A stretch of 64,000 nucleotides of DNA from Streptomyces sp. F001 (GTDB lineage Bacteria > Actinomycetota > Actinomycetes > Streptomycetales > Streptomycetaceae), in NCBI RefSeq assembly GCF_004187715.1, contig NZ_QZWF01000011.1, forward strand, positions 157,445 to 221,444. The letters are read 5' to 3'. Numbering within the stretch: the stretch's first letter is position 1; the number at the start of each line of letters is the position of its first letter. The notes under the pieces are model-generated. The model was given only the letters and a program-made list of their open reading frames with translations, searched no databases and was not told the origin of the DNA. Position numbers and translations under genes: made by a program. Positions 42,685-51,405 of the stretch are shown piece by piece.

Positions 42685-43918
42685 ATGCACCCCCACCCCA
42701 CCTGGATCACCACGCCCATCACCGCGGACCTCCTGCGCGGTGCCCTCGAACTGGAACACACCGCGCACGGTGTGCTGCCGCACCGGCTGCCCGCCCGGGC
42801 CCGCGCCCAGTGCGCCGACGGACAGCTCGCCATGGCGGAGTCCCAGCCCTCCGGCGTACGGCTGGCCCTGCGCACCGAGGCCACCGCCGTCGAACTGGAC
42901 ACACTGCCCACCAAACGGGTCTACGCGGGCGCCCCGCCACGCCCGGACGGCATCTACGACCTGCTCGTCGACGGCCGTCTGGCCGGCCAGGGCAGCGTGA
43001 CCGGCGGCAACACCCTGACCATCGACATGACCACCGGCAACCACCAGGAGCCGGCCCGGCCCGCCCGGCACCCTCCGCTTCACCGGCCTGCCCGACGGGA
43101 TGAAGGACGTCGAGATCTGGCTGCCGCACAACGAGACCACCGAACTCGTCGCCCTGCGCACCGACGCACCCGTCGAGCCGGTACCGGCCCGTGGCCGCAA
43201 GGTGTGGCTGCACCACGGCAGTTCGATCAGCCACGGCTCCGACGCTGCAAGCCCCACCGCCACCTGGCCGGCCCGCGCCGCCGCACTCGCCGGCGTGGAG
43301 CTGATCAACCTCGGTCTCGGCGGCAGCGCCCTGCTCGACCCGTTCACCGCGCGCACCCTGCGGGACACCCCCGCCGACCTGATCAGCATCAAGATCGGCA
43401 TCAACCTGGTCAACACCGACCTGATGCGCCTGCGTGCCTTCACCCCGGCCGTCCACGGCTTCCTCGACACCGTCCGCGAAGGCCACCCCAGCACGCCGCT
43501 GCTGGTCGTCTCGCCCATCCTGTGCCCCATCCACGAGGACACGCCCGGCCCCAGTGTCCCGGACTTCACCGCCCTCAGCGCCGGGCGACTGCGGTTCCGG
43601 GCCGCGGGCGACCCGGCGGAGCGCGCGAGCGGGAAACTCACGCTGGGTGTCATCCGGGACGAGCTGGCCCGGATCGTGGAGCAGCGAGCGGCCGACGACC
43701 CGAACCTGCACCACCTCGACGGGCGCGCACTCTACGGCGAGGCCGACCACGCCGAACTCCCCCTGCCGGACGAACTCCACCCGGACGCCGCCACCCATCT
43801 CCGCATGGGCGAACGGTTCGCGGAGCTCGCCTTCACCGCCGACGGCCCGTTCGTGAGCCACAGCTCGTCAATCACCTGCGCCGAAGCGTCGGAAAGGTTC
43901 CCGGGTCGGTCTGCCTAG
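42685..43918 (+). pseudogene. SGNH/GDSL-type hydrolase with apparent frameshift
   Basis: The first part (42685 to about 43045) encodes an N-terminal domain, MHPHPTWITTPITADLLRGA through GGNTLTIDMTTG. The rest continues in another frame as GTLRFTGLPDGMKDVEIWLPHNE and then the catalytic part with LHHGSSISHGSD (SGNH block I Ser), GLGGSALLDPF, KIGINLVN and the C-terminal DELHPDAATH catalytic dyad. The frame changes between about 43030 and 43070, in a CCCGGCCC-rich stretch, so a one-base indel (two bases in the other direction) separates the halves. ATG 43100 could start only the C-terminal part. Either a sequencing error or a broken gene. GC content and codon use are normal on both sides. Confidence 0.65.
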
Positions 43919-43927
43919 GATCTTCCC

Positions 43928-44368
43928 GTGGCCACCTTCCTCCTCGAACGCACAGCACCTCTCCCCCTGCCCGAAGCGTGGCACCGGCTCACCGACTGGC
44001 CCCGCCACGGCGAGGTGGTCCCGATGACCCGCGTCACCGTGACGACGCCCCCACCGACACACGAGGGCACGGTCCTCGTCGCCCGCTCCGGCATCGGCCC
44101 GTTCGCCTTCGCCGACCGGATGGAGGTCACCGTCTGGCAGCCGCCGGCCGACGACACCCCCGGCCTGTGCCGTCTGGAGAAACGCGGCCGGGTCGTGCGG
44201 GGCTGGGCGGAGATCGAGGTCCGTCCGGGCCCCGGCGGCCGTACGCGCGTGCTCTGGCGGGAGGAACTCCGGCTCCGCCTCCTGCCCGGCATGTTCGACC
44301 CGGTCCTGGAGCGGGCGGCACGTGCGGTGTTCGGCCGGGCGGTGAACCGGCTGCTGCGGCGGCCGTGA
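43928..44368 (+). CDS. SRPBCC-family protein (polyketide-cyclase/START-like fold)
   Basis: 146-residue protein of the SRPBCC helix-grip fold, with an N-terminal strand FLLERTAPLPLPEAWHRLTDWPRHGEVVPMTRV and a C-terminal helix PVLERAARAVFGRAVNRLLRR. These proteins bind hydrophobic ligands; no specific role is evident. It starts with GTG 9 bp after the SGNH hydrolase frame ends. Confidence 0.75.
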   Translation: MATFLLERTAPLPLPEAWHRLTDWPRHGEVVPMTRVTVTTPPPTHEGTVLVARSGIGPFAFADRMEVTVWQPPADDTPGLCRLEKRGRVVRGWAEIEVRPGPGGRTRVLWREELRLRLLPGMFDPVLERAARAVFGRAVNRLLRRP

Positions 44369-44374
44369 CGGTGT

Positions 44375-44397
44375 CCGACGGCCGGTCAGGGCGTCGG
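44375..44397. terminator. Weak hairpin between SRPBCC and XdhC genes
   Basis: CCGACG / CGTCGG stem with an 11-base loop in the 41-bp gap between convergent genes. Confidence 0.4.
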
Positions 44398-44409
44398 CCG
44401 GACGGCCGC

Positions 44410-45561
44410 TCAGGCCACCGACTCGATCCGCCCCGCCGACGCCGCCGGCATCTCGTGGTGGATCGGGGTGTGCGCGCCGGTCAGTGACATCCCGCTGCCG
44501 CCGCGCCGGTCGGCGACGATCTCCGACGCGATGGACAGGGCCGTCTCCTCCGGTGTACGGGCGCCCAGGTCGAGGCCGATGGGTGAGCGCAGACGCGCCA
44601 ACTCCGGCTCGGTGACGCCGACTTCGCGCAGGCGTGCGGTGCGGTCCAGATGGGTGCGGCGGGAGCCCATCGCGCCGATGTACGCGACCGGCAGGCGCAG
44701 TGCGAGCTTGAGCAGGGGTACGTCGAACTTGGCGTCGTGGGTGAGGACGCACAGGACCGTGCGGGCGTCCACGTCGGTGCGCTCCAGGTACGTGTGGGGC
44801 CACTCGACGACGATCTCGTCGGCCTCGGGGAAGCGGGTGCGGGTCGCGAAGACGGGGCGGGCGTCACACACCGTGACGTGGTAGCCGAGGAACTTGCCGA
44901 CGCGGACCAGTGCCGACGCGAAGTCGATCGCCCCGAAGACGATCATCCGGGGGGCGGGGACCGACGACTCGACCAGAACCGTGAGCGGTGCTCCACAGCG
45001 AGAGCCCCGCTCTCCGATCTCCAGGGTGCCGGTGCGGCCGGCCTCCAGGAAGGCGCCCGCCTCGGCCGCGACCGTGCGGTCCAGTTCCGGGTGGGCGCCG
45101 AAGCCGCCGTCGTACGAGCCGTCGGGGCGGACCAGCAGCGCACGGCCCGTCAGCTCCGCCGGGCCGGCCACGATCCGCGCCACCGCCGCCGCCTCCCCTC
45201 GCGCGGCGGCGGACAGTGCGGAGGCGAACACCGACCGGACGGGATCGTCCGCCCGTACCGGTGTGACCAGGATGTCGATGATGCCGCCGCAGGTCAGCCC
45301 GACGGCGAAGGCGTCCTCGTCGCTGTAGCCGAAGCGCTCCAGGACCGGCTCACCGTCCTGCAGCGCCTGCCCGCACAGCTCGTAGACCGCGCCCTCCACA
45401 CACCCGCCGGAGACCGAACCGATCGCCGTGCCGTCGGCGTCCACCGCGAGGGCGGCGCCTGGCTGGCGCGGGGCGCTGCCGGCGACGGCCACCACGGTGG
45501 CCACCGCGAAGTCGCGTCCCTGCTCGACCCACCGGTGCAGCTCTTCGGCGATGTCCAGCAT
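44410..45561 (-). CDS. xdhC: XdhC/CoxI-family molybdenum cofactor maturation factor
   Basis: 383-residue chaperone that prepares and inserts the sulfurated molybdenum cofactor into xanthine dehydrogenase. The N-terminal CoxI domain has AVAGSAPRQPGAALAVDADG and GSVSGGCVEGAV with the conserved Cys, followed by GLTCGGIIDILV. The C-terminal Rossmann domain (about 205-350) has RMIVFGAIDFASALV and VLTHDAKFDVPLL...AYIGAMGSRRTH. GGAGA is 6 bp before the ATG. Last gene of the purine operon. Confidence 0.92.
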   Translation of the reverse strand: MLDIAEELHRWVEQGRDFAVATVVAVAGSAPRQPGAALAVDADGTAIGSVSGGCVEGAVYELCGQALQDGEPVLERFGYSDEDAFAVGLTCGGIIDILVTPVRADDPVRSVFASALSAAARGEAAAVARIVAGPAELTGRALLVRPDGSYDGGFGAHPELDRTVAAEAGAFLEAGRTGTLEIGERGSRCGAPLTVLVESSVPAPRMIVFGAIDFASALVRVGKFLGYHVTVCDARPVFATRTRFPEADEIVVEWPHTYLERTDVDARTVLCVLTHDAKFDVPLLKLALRLPVAYIGAMGSRRTHLDRTARLREVGVTEPELARLRSPIGLDLGARTPEETALSIASEIVADRRGGSGMSLTGAHTPIHHEMPAASAGRIESVA

Positions 45562-45610
45562 CTCTCGGTCTCCTTAACGGCGGGTGTGTGGAGGGCACTT
45601 GGATGAGCGG

Positions 45611-47068
45611 CTAGTGGACGCCCAGCCAGCTCTCGATCGGGTTGAGGGCGAAGTAGACGACGAAGATCACGGTCAGCGCCCACATGAAGGCGCCGATCTC
45701 GCGCGCCTTGCCCTGGGCGACCTTGATGGCGACGTACGAGATGACACCGGCGGCGACACCCGCGGTGATCGAGTACGTGAACGGCATGATCACGACGGTC
45801 AGGAAGACCGGGACCGCGGTGGCGCGGTCGGACCAGTCCACATGCCGGGCGTTCATCATCATCATGGCGCCGATCACCACCAGGGCGGCGGCCGCGACCT
45901 CACCCGGCACGATCGCCGTCAGCGGGGTGAAGAACAGGCAGGCCGCGAAGAACAGACCGGTCACCACGGACGACAGGCCCGTACGGGCGCCCTCGCCGAC
46001 ACCGGTCGCCGACTCCACGAACACCGTCTGACCCGAGGCGCCCGAGACACCGCCGATCGCGCCGCCCGCACCGTCGATGAACAGCGCCTTCGACAGACCC
46101 GGCATCCGGCCCTGCGCGTCCGCCAGCCTGGCCTCGGTGCCGACGCCGATGATCGTCGCCATGGCGTCGAAGAAACCGGCCAGCACGAGCGTGAACACGA
46201 TCATGCCGACGGTCATCGCGCCGACCTCGCCCCAGCCGCCGAACTCGACGTTGCCGAAGATCGAGAAGTCCGGCATCGAGACCGCGCTGCCGTGCAGTTC
46301 GGGGGCACCGCTCGCCCACTGCCCGGGATCGATGACGTCCAGTGTGTTGAGGAGTACGGCGAGCAGGGTGCCGCCGACGATGCCGATCAGGATCGCGCCG
46401 GGGATGCCGCGCGCCTGGAGCATGAAGATCGCGAGCAGGGTCACGGCGAAGAGCAGGACCGGCCAGCCGGCAAGTTCACCGGCCGGGCCGAGGGTGACCG
46501 GGGTCGCCTCGCCCTGGTGCACGAAACCGGCCTTGTAGAAGCCGATCAGGGCGACGAAGAGACCGATGCCCATGGTGATCGCGTGCTTCAGCGGCAGCGG
46601 GATCGCATTCATGATCATCTCGCGTAGGCCGGTGACGACCAGCAGCATGATGACCACGCCGTACATCACGCACATGCCCATCGCCTGCGGCCAGGTCATC
46701 TGGGGGGCGACCTGGGAGGCGAGGACACCGGAGACGGAGAGGCCGGCGGCGAGTGCGAGAGGGACCTTGCCGAAGAGGCCCATCAGCAGCGTGGTGAGGG
46801 CCGCCGCGAACGCGGTCGCGGTGATCAGGGCCTGCTGGGCGAGCGTGTCCCCGGCGGCGTCCTTGCCGGACAGGATCAGGGGGTTGAGGAGGAGGATGTA
46901 CGCCATCGCCATGAAGGTGGTGATGCCGCCGCGGACTTCGCGCGCGAGCGTGGATCCTCGGTGGGATATGTGAAAGTACCGGTCGAGCCAGGACCTGCCG
47001 GCCGCGGTGCGGGTTCCTTCGCCCGCATCTTCGGCGGTGGTCCTGGGCTCGAGTGACTGCTGGGCCAT
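45611..47068 (-). CDS. NCS2-family purine permease (AzgA/xanthine-guanine type)
   Basis: 485-residue transporter with 12 or more hydrophobic segments, expected to import hypoxanthine, adenine/guanine or xanthine for the linked dehydrogenase. Diagnostic stretches: REVRGGITTFMAMAYILLLNPLIL near the N-terminus, SVSGVLASQVAP, and SGASGQTVFVESATGVGEGARTGL, as in AzgA-type proteins. ATG at 47068 is preferred to the upstream in-frame start at 47083. It is flanked by the molybdopterin subunit gene and xdhC on the same strand. Confidence 0.9.
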   Translation of the reverse strand: MAQQSLEPRTTAEDAGEGTRTAAGRSWLDRYFHISHRGSTLAREVRGGITTFMAMAYILLLNPLILSGKDAAGDTLAQQALITATAFAAALTTLLMGLFGKVPLALAAGLSVSGVLASQVAPQMTWPQAMGMCVMYGVVIMLLVVTGLREMIMNAIPLPLKHAITMGIGLFVALIGFYKAGFVHQGEATPVTLGPAGELAGWPVLLFAVTLLAIFMLQARGIPGAILIGIVGGTLLAVLLNTLDVIDPGQWASGAPELHGSAVSMPDFSIFGNVEFGGWGEVGAMTVGMIVFTLVLAGFFDAMATIIGVGTEARLADAQGRMPGLSKALFIDGAGGAIGGVSGASGQTVFVESATGVGEGARTGLSSVVTGLFFAACLFFTPLTAIVPGEVAAAALVVIGAMMMMNARHVDWSDRATAVPVFLTVVIMPFTYSITAGVAAGVISYVAIKVAQGKAREIGAFMWALTVIFVVYFALNPIESWLGVH

Positions 47069-47145
47069 GGTGCCGTCTCCCAAGTTTCAAAGGGGGTTGG
47101 GATATTCACGACCCGGGGGACGGCCCGAGACGAACATGGGGGTCT

Positions 47146-47195
47146 GGGGGACGGAGTCCCCCAGAAGAATTCACCTGCTGAACCCCCGGAGGGGT
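47146..47195. terminator. Two adjacent hairpins between the xanthine dehydrogenase and permease genes
   Basis: GGGGGAC-GGA-GTCCCCC (47146-47162) and ACCCC-CGGA-GGGGT (47182-47195). They lie in the 126-bp gap after the large subunit gene. They may end or attenuate the enzyme transcript so that the permease and XdhC are expressed at a lower level, or stabilise the upstream mRNA. Confidence 0.55.
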
Positions 47196-49576
47196 CACGT
47201 TCCCGTCAGGTGCTCCGGGCGTACCGGCGTCCTGTTCAGCTCCAGGCCGGTCGCCTTGCGGATCGCCGCGAGGACCGCCGGAGTCGAGGACAAGGTGGGG
47301 GCCTCGCCGACGCCTCGCAGACCGTACGGGGCGTGGTCGTCGGCGAGTTCGAGGACGTCGACCGGGATGGTCGGGGTGTCGAGGATGGTGGGGATCAGGT
47401 AGTCCGTGAAGGAGGGGTTCTTCACCTTCGCGGTCTTCGGGTCGACGACGATCTCCTCCATCACCGCCACGCCCAGGCCCTGGGTCGTACCGCCCTGGAT
47501 CTGGCCGATGACGGACAGCGGGTTGAGTGCCTTGCCGACGTCCTGGGCGCAGGCCAGCTCGATCACCTTGACCAGGCCGAGCTCGGTGTCGACCTCGACG
47601 ACGGCGCGGTGCGCGGCGAAGGAGTACTGGACGTGGCCGTTGCCCTGGCCGGTGCGCAGGTCGAAGGCCTCGGTCGGCCGGTGCCGCCACTCCTCCTCGA
47701 CCTCCACGGCCTCGTCCTCGAGGACGTCCACCAGGCCGGCCAGTACCTCGCCGCCGTCGGTGACGACCTTGCCGCCCTCGAGCAACAGCTCCGCCGTCGC
47801 CCAGGCCGGGTGGTACGGACCGAACTTGCGGCGGCCGAGGTCCAGGACCTTCTCGCGGACGAGCTCGCAGGCGTTCTTCACCGCGCCACCCGTGACGTAC
47901 GTCTGCCGCGAGGCCGACGTCGAACCGGCGCTGCCCACCTGCGTGTCCGCCGGGTGGATGGTCACCTGGGTGACGCCCAGCTCGGTGCGGGCGATCTGCG
48001 CGTGGACGGTGACGCCGCCCTGGCCGACCTCCGCCATCGCCGTGTGCACGGTGGCGACGGGCTCTCCGCCCACCACCTCCATGCGCACCCTGGCGGTGGA
48101 GTAGTCGTCGAAGCCCTCGGAGAAGCCGACGTTCTTGATGCCGACCGCGTAGCCGACGCCGCGTACGACGCCTTCACCGTGCGTGGTGTTGGACAGACCG
48201 CCGGGCAGCTGCCGTACGTCCACGCCCTCGGAGCTCTCCCACTCGCGCTCCGGCGGCATCGGCATCGCCTTGACGCGGCGCAGGAGTTCGGCGACGGGGG
48301 CCGGGGAGTCGACCGGCTGCCCGGTCGGCATGATCGTGCCCTGCTCCATGGCGTTGAGCCGCCGGAACTCCACCGGGTCCAGGCCGAGTTGCCCGGCCAC
48401 CTTGTCCATCTGCGCCTCGTAGGCGAAGCACGCCTGGACCGCGCCGAAGCCGCGCATCGCCCCGCACGGCGGGTTGTTGGTGTAGAGGGCGAGGGCCTCG
48501 ATCTCGACGTCGTCGACGACGTACGGCCCGATGCCGAGGGAGGCGGCGTTGCCGACGACCGCCGGGGAGGCGGAGGCGTACGCACCGCCGTCGAGCACGA
48601 TGCGGCACTTCACATGGGTGAGCTTGCCGTCCTTCGTCGCCCCGTGCTCGTAGTGGAGCTTCGCCGGGTGGCGGTGGACGTGCCCGAAGAAGGACTCGAA
48701 GCGGTTGTAGACGATCTTGACGGGCTTGCCGGTGCGCAGGGCGAGCAGACAGGCGTGGATCTGCATCGACAGGTCCTCGCGTCCGCCGAACGCACCGCCG
48801 ACGCCGGCCAGCGTCATACGCACCTTGCTCTCGGGCAGGCCGAGCACGGGCGCGATCTGGCGCAGGTCGGAGTGCAGCCACTGGGTGGCGATGTAGAGGT
48901 GGACGCCGCCGTCCTCGTCGGGGACCGCGAGGCCGGACTCGGGGCCGAGGAAGGCCTGGTCCTGCATGCCGAAGGTGTACTCGCCCTCGACGATGACGTC
49001 GGCGCGCTCCCGGGCCGCCCCGACGTCCCCTCGGACGATCGGCTGGCGGTGCACGATGTTCGGGTGCGGGACGTGGCCGATGTGGTGGTCGTCGCGGTTC
49101 TCGTGGACGAGGATCGCGTCCGGCGCGGTCGCGGAGGCCTCGTCGGTGATGACGGGCAGTTCGCGGTAGTCGACCTTGATCTTGGCGGCGGCGCGGCGGG
49201 CGGTCTCCGGGTGGTCGGCGGCGACGATCGCGACCGGCTCGCCGTGGTGCCGTACCTTGCCGTGGGCGAGCACCGGGGTGTCCTGGATCTCCAGGCCGTA
49301 GTTCTTCACCTCGGTCGGCAGGTCGTCGTACGTCATGACGGCGTAGACGCCCGGCGTCGCGAGGGCCTCGCTCGTGTCGATGGAGACGATCTCGGCGTGG
49401 GCGACGGTGGAGCGCAGGATCTGGCCCCAGAGCATGTCCTCGTGCCACATGTCGGACGAGTACGCGAACTCGCCGGTGACCTTGAGGGTGCCGTCCGGGC
49501 GGAGCGTGGACTCGCCGATGCCGCCCTTGGTCCGGGAGCCCTGGGTGATCTTTGTGGGTGCGCCGTTGGTCGGCAT
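47195..49576 (-). CDS. Xanthine dehydrogenase, molybdopterin-binding large subunit
   Basis: 793-residue catalytic subunit that oxidises hypoxanthine/xanthine to urate with the other two subunits. It shows the family's IGESTLRPDGTLKVTGEFAYSSDM start, GVGGAFGGREDLS (molybdopterin site), CGAMRGFGAVQACFA with the conserved Arg used for purine binding in XDHs, and RGVGEAPTL near the C-terminus where the essential Glu lies. Start ATG 49576 is 2 bp after the iron-sulfur subunit stop, so it is translationally coupled. Confidence 0.92.
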   Translation of the reverse strand: MPTNGAPTKITQGSRTKGGIGESTLRPDGTLKVTGEFAYSSDMWHEDMLWGQILRSTVAHAEIVSIDTSEALATPGVYAVMTYDDLPTEVKNYGLEIQDTPVLAHGKVRHHGEPVAIVAADHPETARRAAAKIKVDYRELPVITDEASATAPDAILVHENRDDHHIGHVPHPNIVHRQPIVRGDVGAARERADVIVEGEYTFGMQDQAFLGPESGLAVPDEDGGVHLYIATQWLHSDLRQIAPVLGLPESKVRMTLAGVGGAFGGREDLSMQIHACLLALRTGKPVKIVYNRFESFFGHVHRHPAKLHYEHGATKDGKLTHVKCRIVLDGGAYASASPAVVGNAASLGIGPYVVDDVEIEALALYTNNPPCGAMRGFGAVQACFAYEAQMDKVAGQLGLDPVEFRRLNAMEQGTIMPTGQPVDSPAPVAELLRRVKAMPMPPEREWESSEGVDVRQLPGGLSNTTHGEGVVRGVGYAVGIKNVGFSEGFDDYSTARVRMEVVGGEPVATVHTAMAEVGQGGVTVHAQIARTELGVTQVTIHPADTQVGSAGSTSASRQTYVTGGAVKNACELVREKVLDLGRRKFGPYHPAWATAELLLEGGKVVTDGGEVLAGLVDVLEDEAVEVEEEWRHRPTEAFDLRTGQGNGHVQYSFAAHRAVVEVDTELGLVKVIELACAQDVGKALNPLSVIGQIQGGTTQGLGVAVMEEIVVDPKTAKVKNPSFTDYLIPTILDTPTIPVDVLELADDHAPYGLRGVGEAPTLSSTPAVLAAIRKATGLELNRTPVRPEHLTGT

Positions 49577-49578
49577 CG

Positions 49579-50148
49579 TCAGACCGCCTCTCCCTGCCGG
49601 GCGGCCGCCAGGCGGACCGCGTCCATGATCTTCTCGTAGCCGGTGCAGCGGCACAGGTTGCCCGAGAGCGCCTCGCGGATGTCCGCGTCGGTCGGGTTCG
49701 GGTTGCGCTCCAGCATCTCGTCGGCGGCGACCAGCAGGCCCGGGGTGCAGAAGCCGCACTGGACGGCGCCGGCGTCGATGAACGCCTGCTGGATCGGGGA
49801 GAGTTCGGTGCCCTCGCCGGTCTGCGAGTCGGTGCCCTCGGCCTGCCATCCCTTGGCCTCGTCGAGCGAGGTCCCACAGGAGTCGCCGCAGGACCGCTGC
49901 TTGGCGTAGTCCGCGAGCCCCTCGACGGTGACGACCTCCCGGCCCTCCACCTGACCGGCGGCGACCAGACACGAACACACCGGCACGCCGTCCAGCCGGA
50001 CCGTGCACGACCCGCACTCGCCCTGCTCGCAGGCGTTCTTCGAACCCGGCAGTCCGAGCCGCTCACGCAGCACGTACAGCAGGGACTCGCCCTCCCACAC
50101 GTCGTCGGCTTCCTGCGGGCGGCCGTTGACCGTGAAACTGACGCGCAT
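49579..50148 (-). CDS. Xanthine dehydrogenase, 2Fe-2S subunit with inserted Cys loop
   Basis: 189-residue electron-transfer subunit with two 2Fe-2S clusters. The plant-ferredoxin-like domain has CEQGECGSCTVRLDGVPVCSC and the helical domain has CGFCTPGL and CRCTGYE. Between them, where relatives usually pass straight from the GLA segment to an H-P-V-Q-like helix, there is an added stretch of about 30 residues (KQRSCGDSCGTSLDEAK, then an acidic linker) with two extra Cys. Overlaps the FAD subunit gene by 1 bp (TGATG). Confidence 0.93.
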   Translation of the reverse strand: MRVSFTVNGRPQEADDVWEGESLLYVLRERLGLPGSKNACEQGECGSCTVRLDGVPVCSCLVAAGQVEGREVVTVEGLADYAKQRSCGDSCGTSLDEAKGWQAEGTDSQTGEGTELSPIQQAFIDAGAVQCGFCTPGLLVAADEMLERNPNPTDADIREALSGNLCRCTGYEKIMDAVRLAAARQGEAV

Positions 50149-51038
50149 CACGCGACTCCCTCTGTGCGTGCGGCGGTGCCGCGGTACGACTCCCAGGTCC
50201 AGGTGAGCGTCCGGCGGGCCATCACGCCCACCGCGTGCCGGCGGTAGCTCGCGGTGCCCCGGACGTCGTCGATCGGGTTGCAGGCGGCGGAACACAGGTC
50301 CGCGAACTGCCTGGCGACCGACGGGGTGATGATCTTTCCGTTGTCCCAGAAGCCGCCCTCTTCGAGCGCCGCGTTCAGGAACTCCTCGGCGGCCCTGGCC
50401 CGGATGGGCGTCGGGGCGGCCGATCCGATCCCCGTACGGACGGTCCGTGTCTGCGGATGCAGCGCGAGCCCGAAGGCGCACACGGCGATGACCATCGCGT
50501 TGCGCGTGCCCACCTTCGAGAACTGCTGCGGCCCGTCGGCCTTCTTGATGTGCACGGCGCGGATCAGCTCGTCGGGCGCCAGGGCGTTCCGCTTGACGCC
50601 CTGGTAGAACTCGTCGATGGGGATCAGGCGGGTGCCGCGCACCGACTCGGCCTCGACCTCGGCGCCGGCCGCGAGGAGGGCGGGGTGGGCGTCGCCGGCC
50701 GGGGAGGCGGTGCCGAGGTTGCCGCCGACGCCACCGCGGTTGCGGATCTGCGGGGAGGCGACCGTGTGCGAGGCGAGGGCGAGGCCCGGCAGCTCGGCGC
50801 GCAGGCTCTCCATGATCTGGGAGTACGGGACGGAGGCACCCAGGCGCACGGAGTCCTCGCCGACCTCCCACTCGGAGAGGTCGCCGATGCGGTTGAGGTC
50901 CATGAGGTACTCGGGCCGGCGATGGTCGAAGTTGATCTCGACCATCACATCGGTGCCGCCCGCAATCGGCACAGCGGTGGGGTGCTCGGCCTTCGCGGCG
51001 AGCGCCTCCTCCCAGCTGGCGGGGCGAAGGAAGTCCAT
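50148..51038 (-). CDS. Xanthine dehydrogenase, FAD-binding subunit
   Basis: 296-residue FAD subunit, first gene of the purine operon. The N-terminal FAD-binding region has AVPIAGGTDVMVEIN and the isoalloxazine-contact sequence RNRGGVGGNLGTASPAGDAHP; the C-terminal CO-dehydrogenase-flavoprotein domain ends in GTASYRRHAVGVMARR. ATG at 51038. Divergent from the PucR regulator gene across a 367-bp regulatory region. Confidence 0.93.
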   Translation of the reverse strand: MDFLRPASWEEALAAKAEHPTAVPIAGGTDVMVEINFDHRRPEYLMDLNRIGDLSEWEVGEDSVRLGASVPYSQIMESLRAELPGLALASHTVASPQIRNRGGVGGNLGTASPAGDAHPALLAAGAEVEAESVRGTRLIPIDEFYQGVKRNALAPDELIRAVHIKKADGPQQFSKVGTRNAMVIAVCAFGLALHPQTRTVRTGIGSAAPTPIRARAAEEFLNAALEEGGFWDNGKIITPSVARQFADLCSAACNPIDDVRGTASYRRHAVGVMARRTLTWTWESYRGTAARTEGVA

Positions 51039-51405
51039 GACCGGCTCTCTTCTTCGTCTCGTGAGTCGTACAGATTGAGCCAATCCGTGTGCGGCGGGCC
51101 CGGCTCGTTCATGTGCTCTTAACGCGGATCGACGTCAGTACACAGCGCCGTGCTCCGGCAGGGTCAGTCACCGAAACCATGAAGGAGTTGGCTGGCCAAG
51201 GCGGTCATCTTGTAGATTCGTATGAATGGAGGTCATCAGTAACCTCCTGGTTTTCCTGTGGAAACGTGCAGGAACAGTCACGTGACCAGGGACACAGCAC
51301 GGGAGACGGCGAGCACCGCTCAACCGCCCACCGAACGGGCCTCTCACCGGCGGACCCGTCAAGATCCATCGTAGTTTTCGAGACAAAGAACGGCGGCGAC
51401 GAGAA
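51039..51405. promoter_or_regulatory. Divergent control region of the purine operon and pucR
   Basis: 367 bp without a convincing gene. Three dyads stand out: GGAGGT/ACCTCC with an 8-base loop (51228-51247), TTCCTG/CAGGAA spaced by 10 (51253-51274) and the 10-bp palindrome GTCACGTGAC (51277-51286). The last two are nearly adjacent and typical in size for regulator binding. The plus-strand run before pucR (51350-51380) is A+T-richer and probably contains its promoter. Confidence 0.6.

Noticed and set aside
43100..43918. Complete SGNH hydrolase starting at ATG 43100
   Set aside because: Conserved-looking sequence (GTLRFTGLP) continues upstream of this ATG in the same frame, and the N-terminal half lies directly before it in another frame. 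A single frameshifted gene explains both better.
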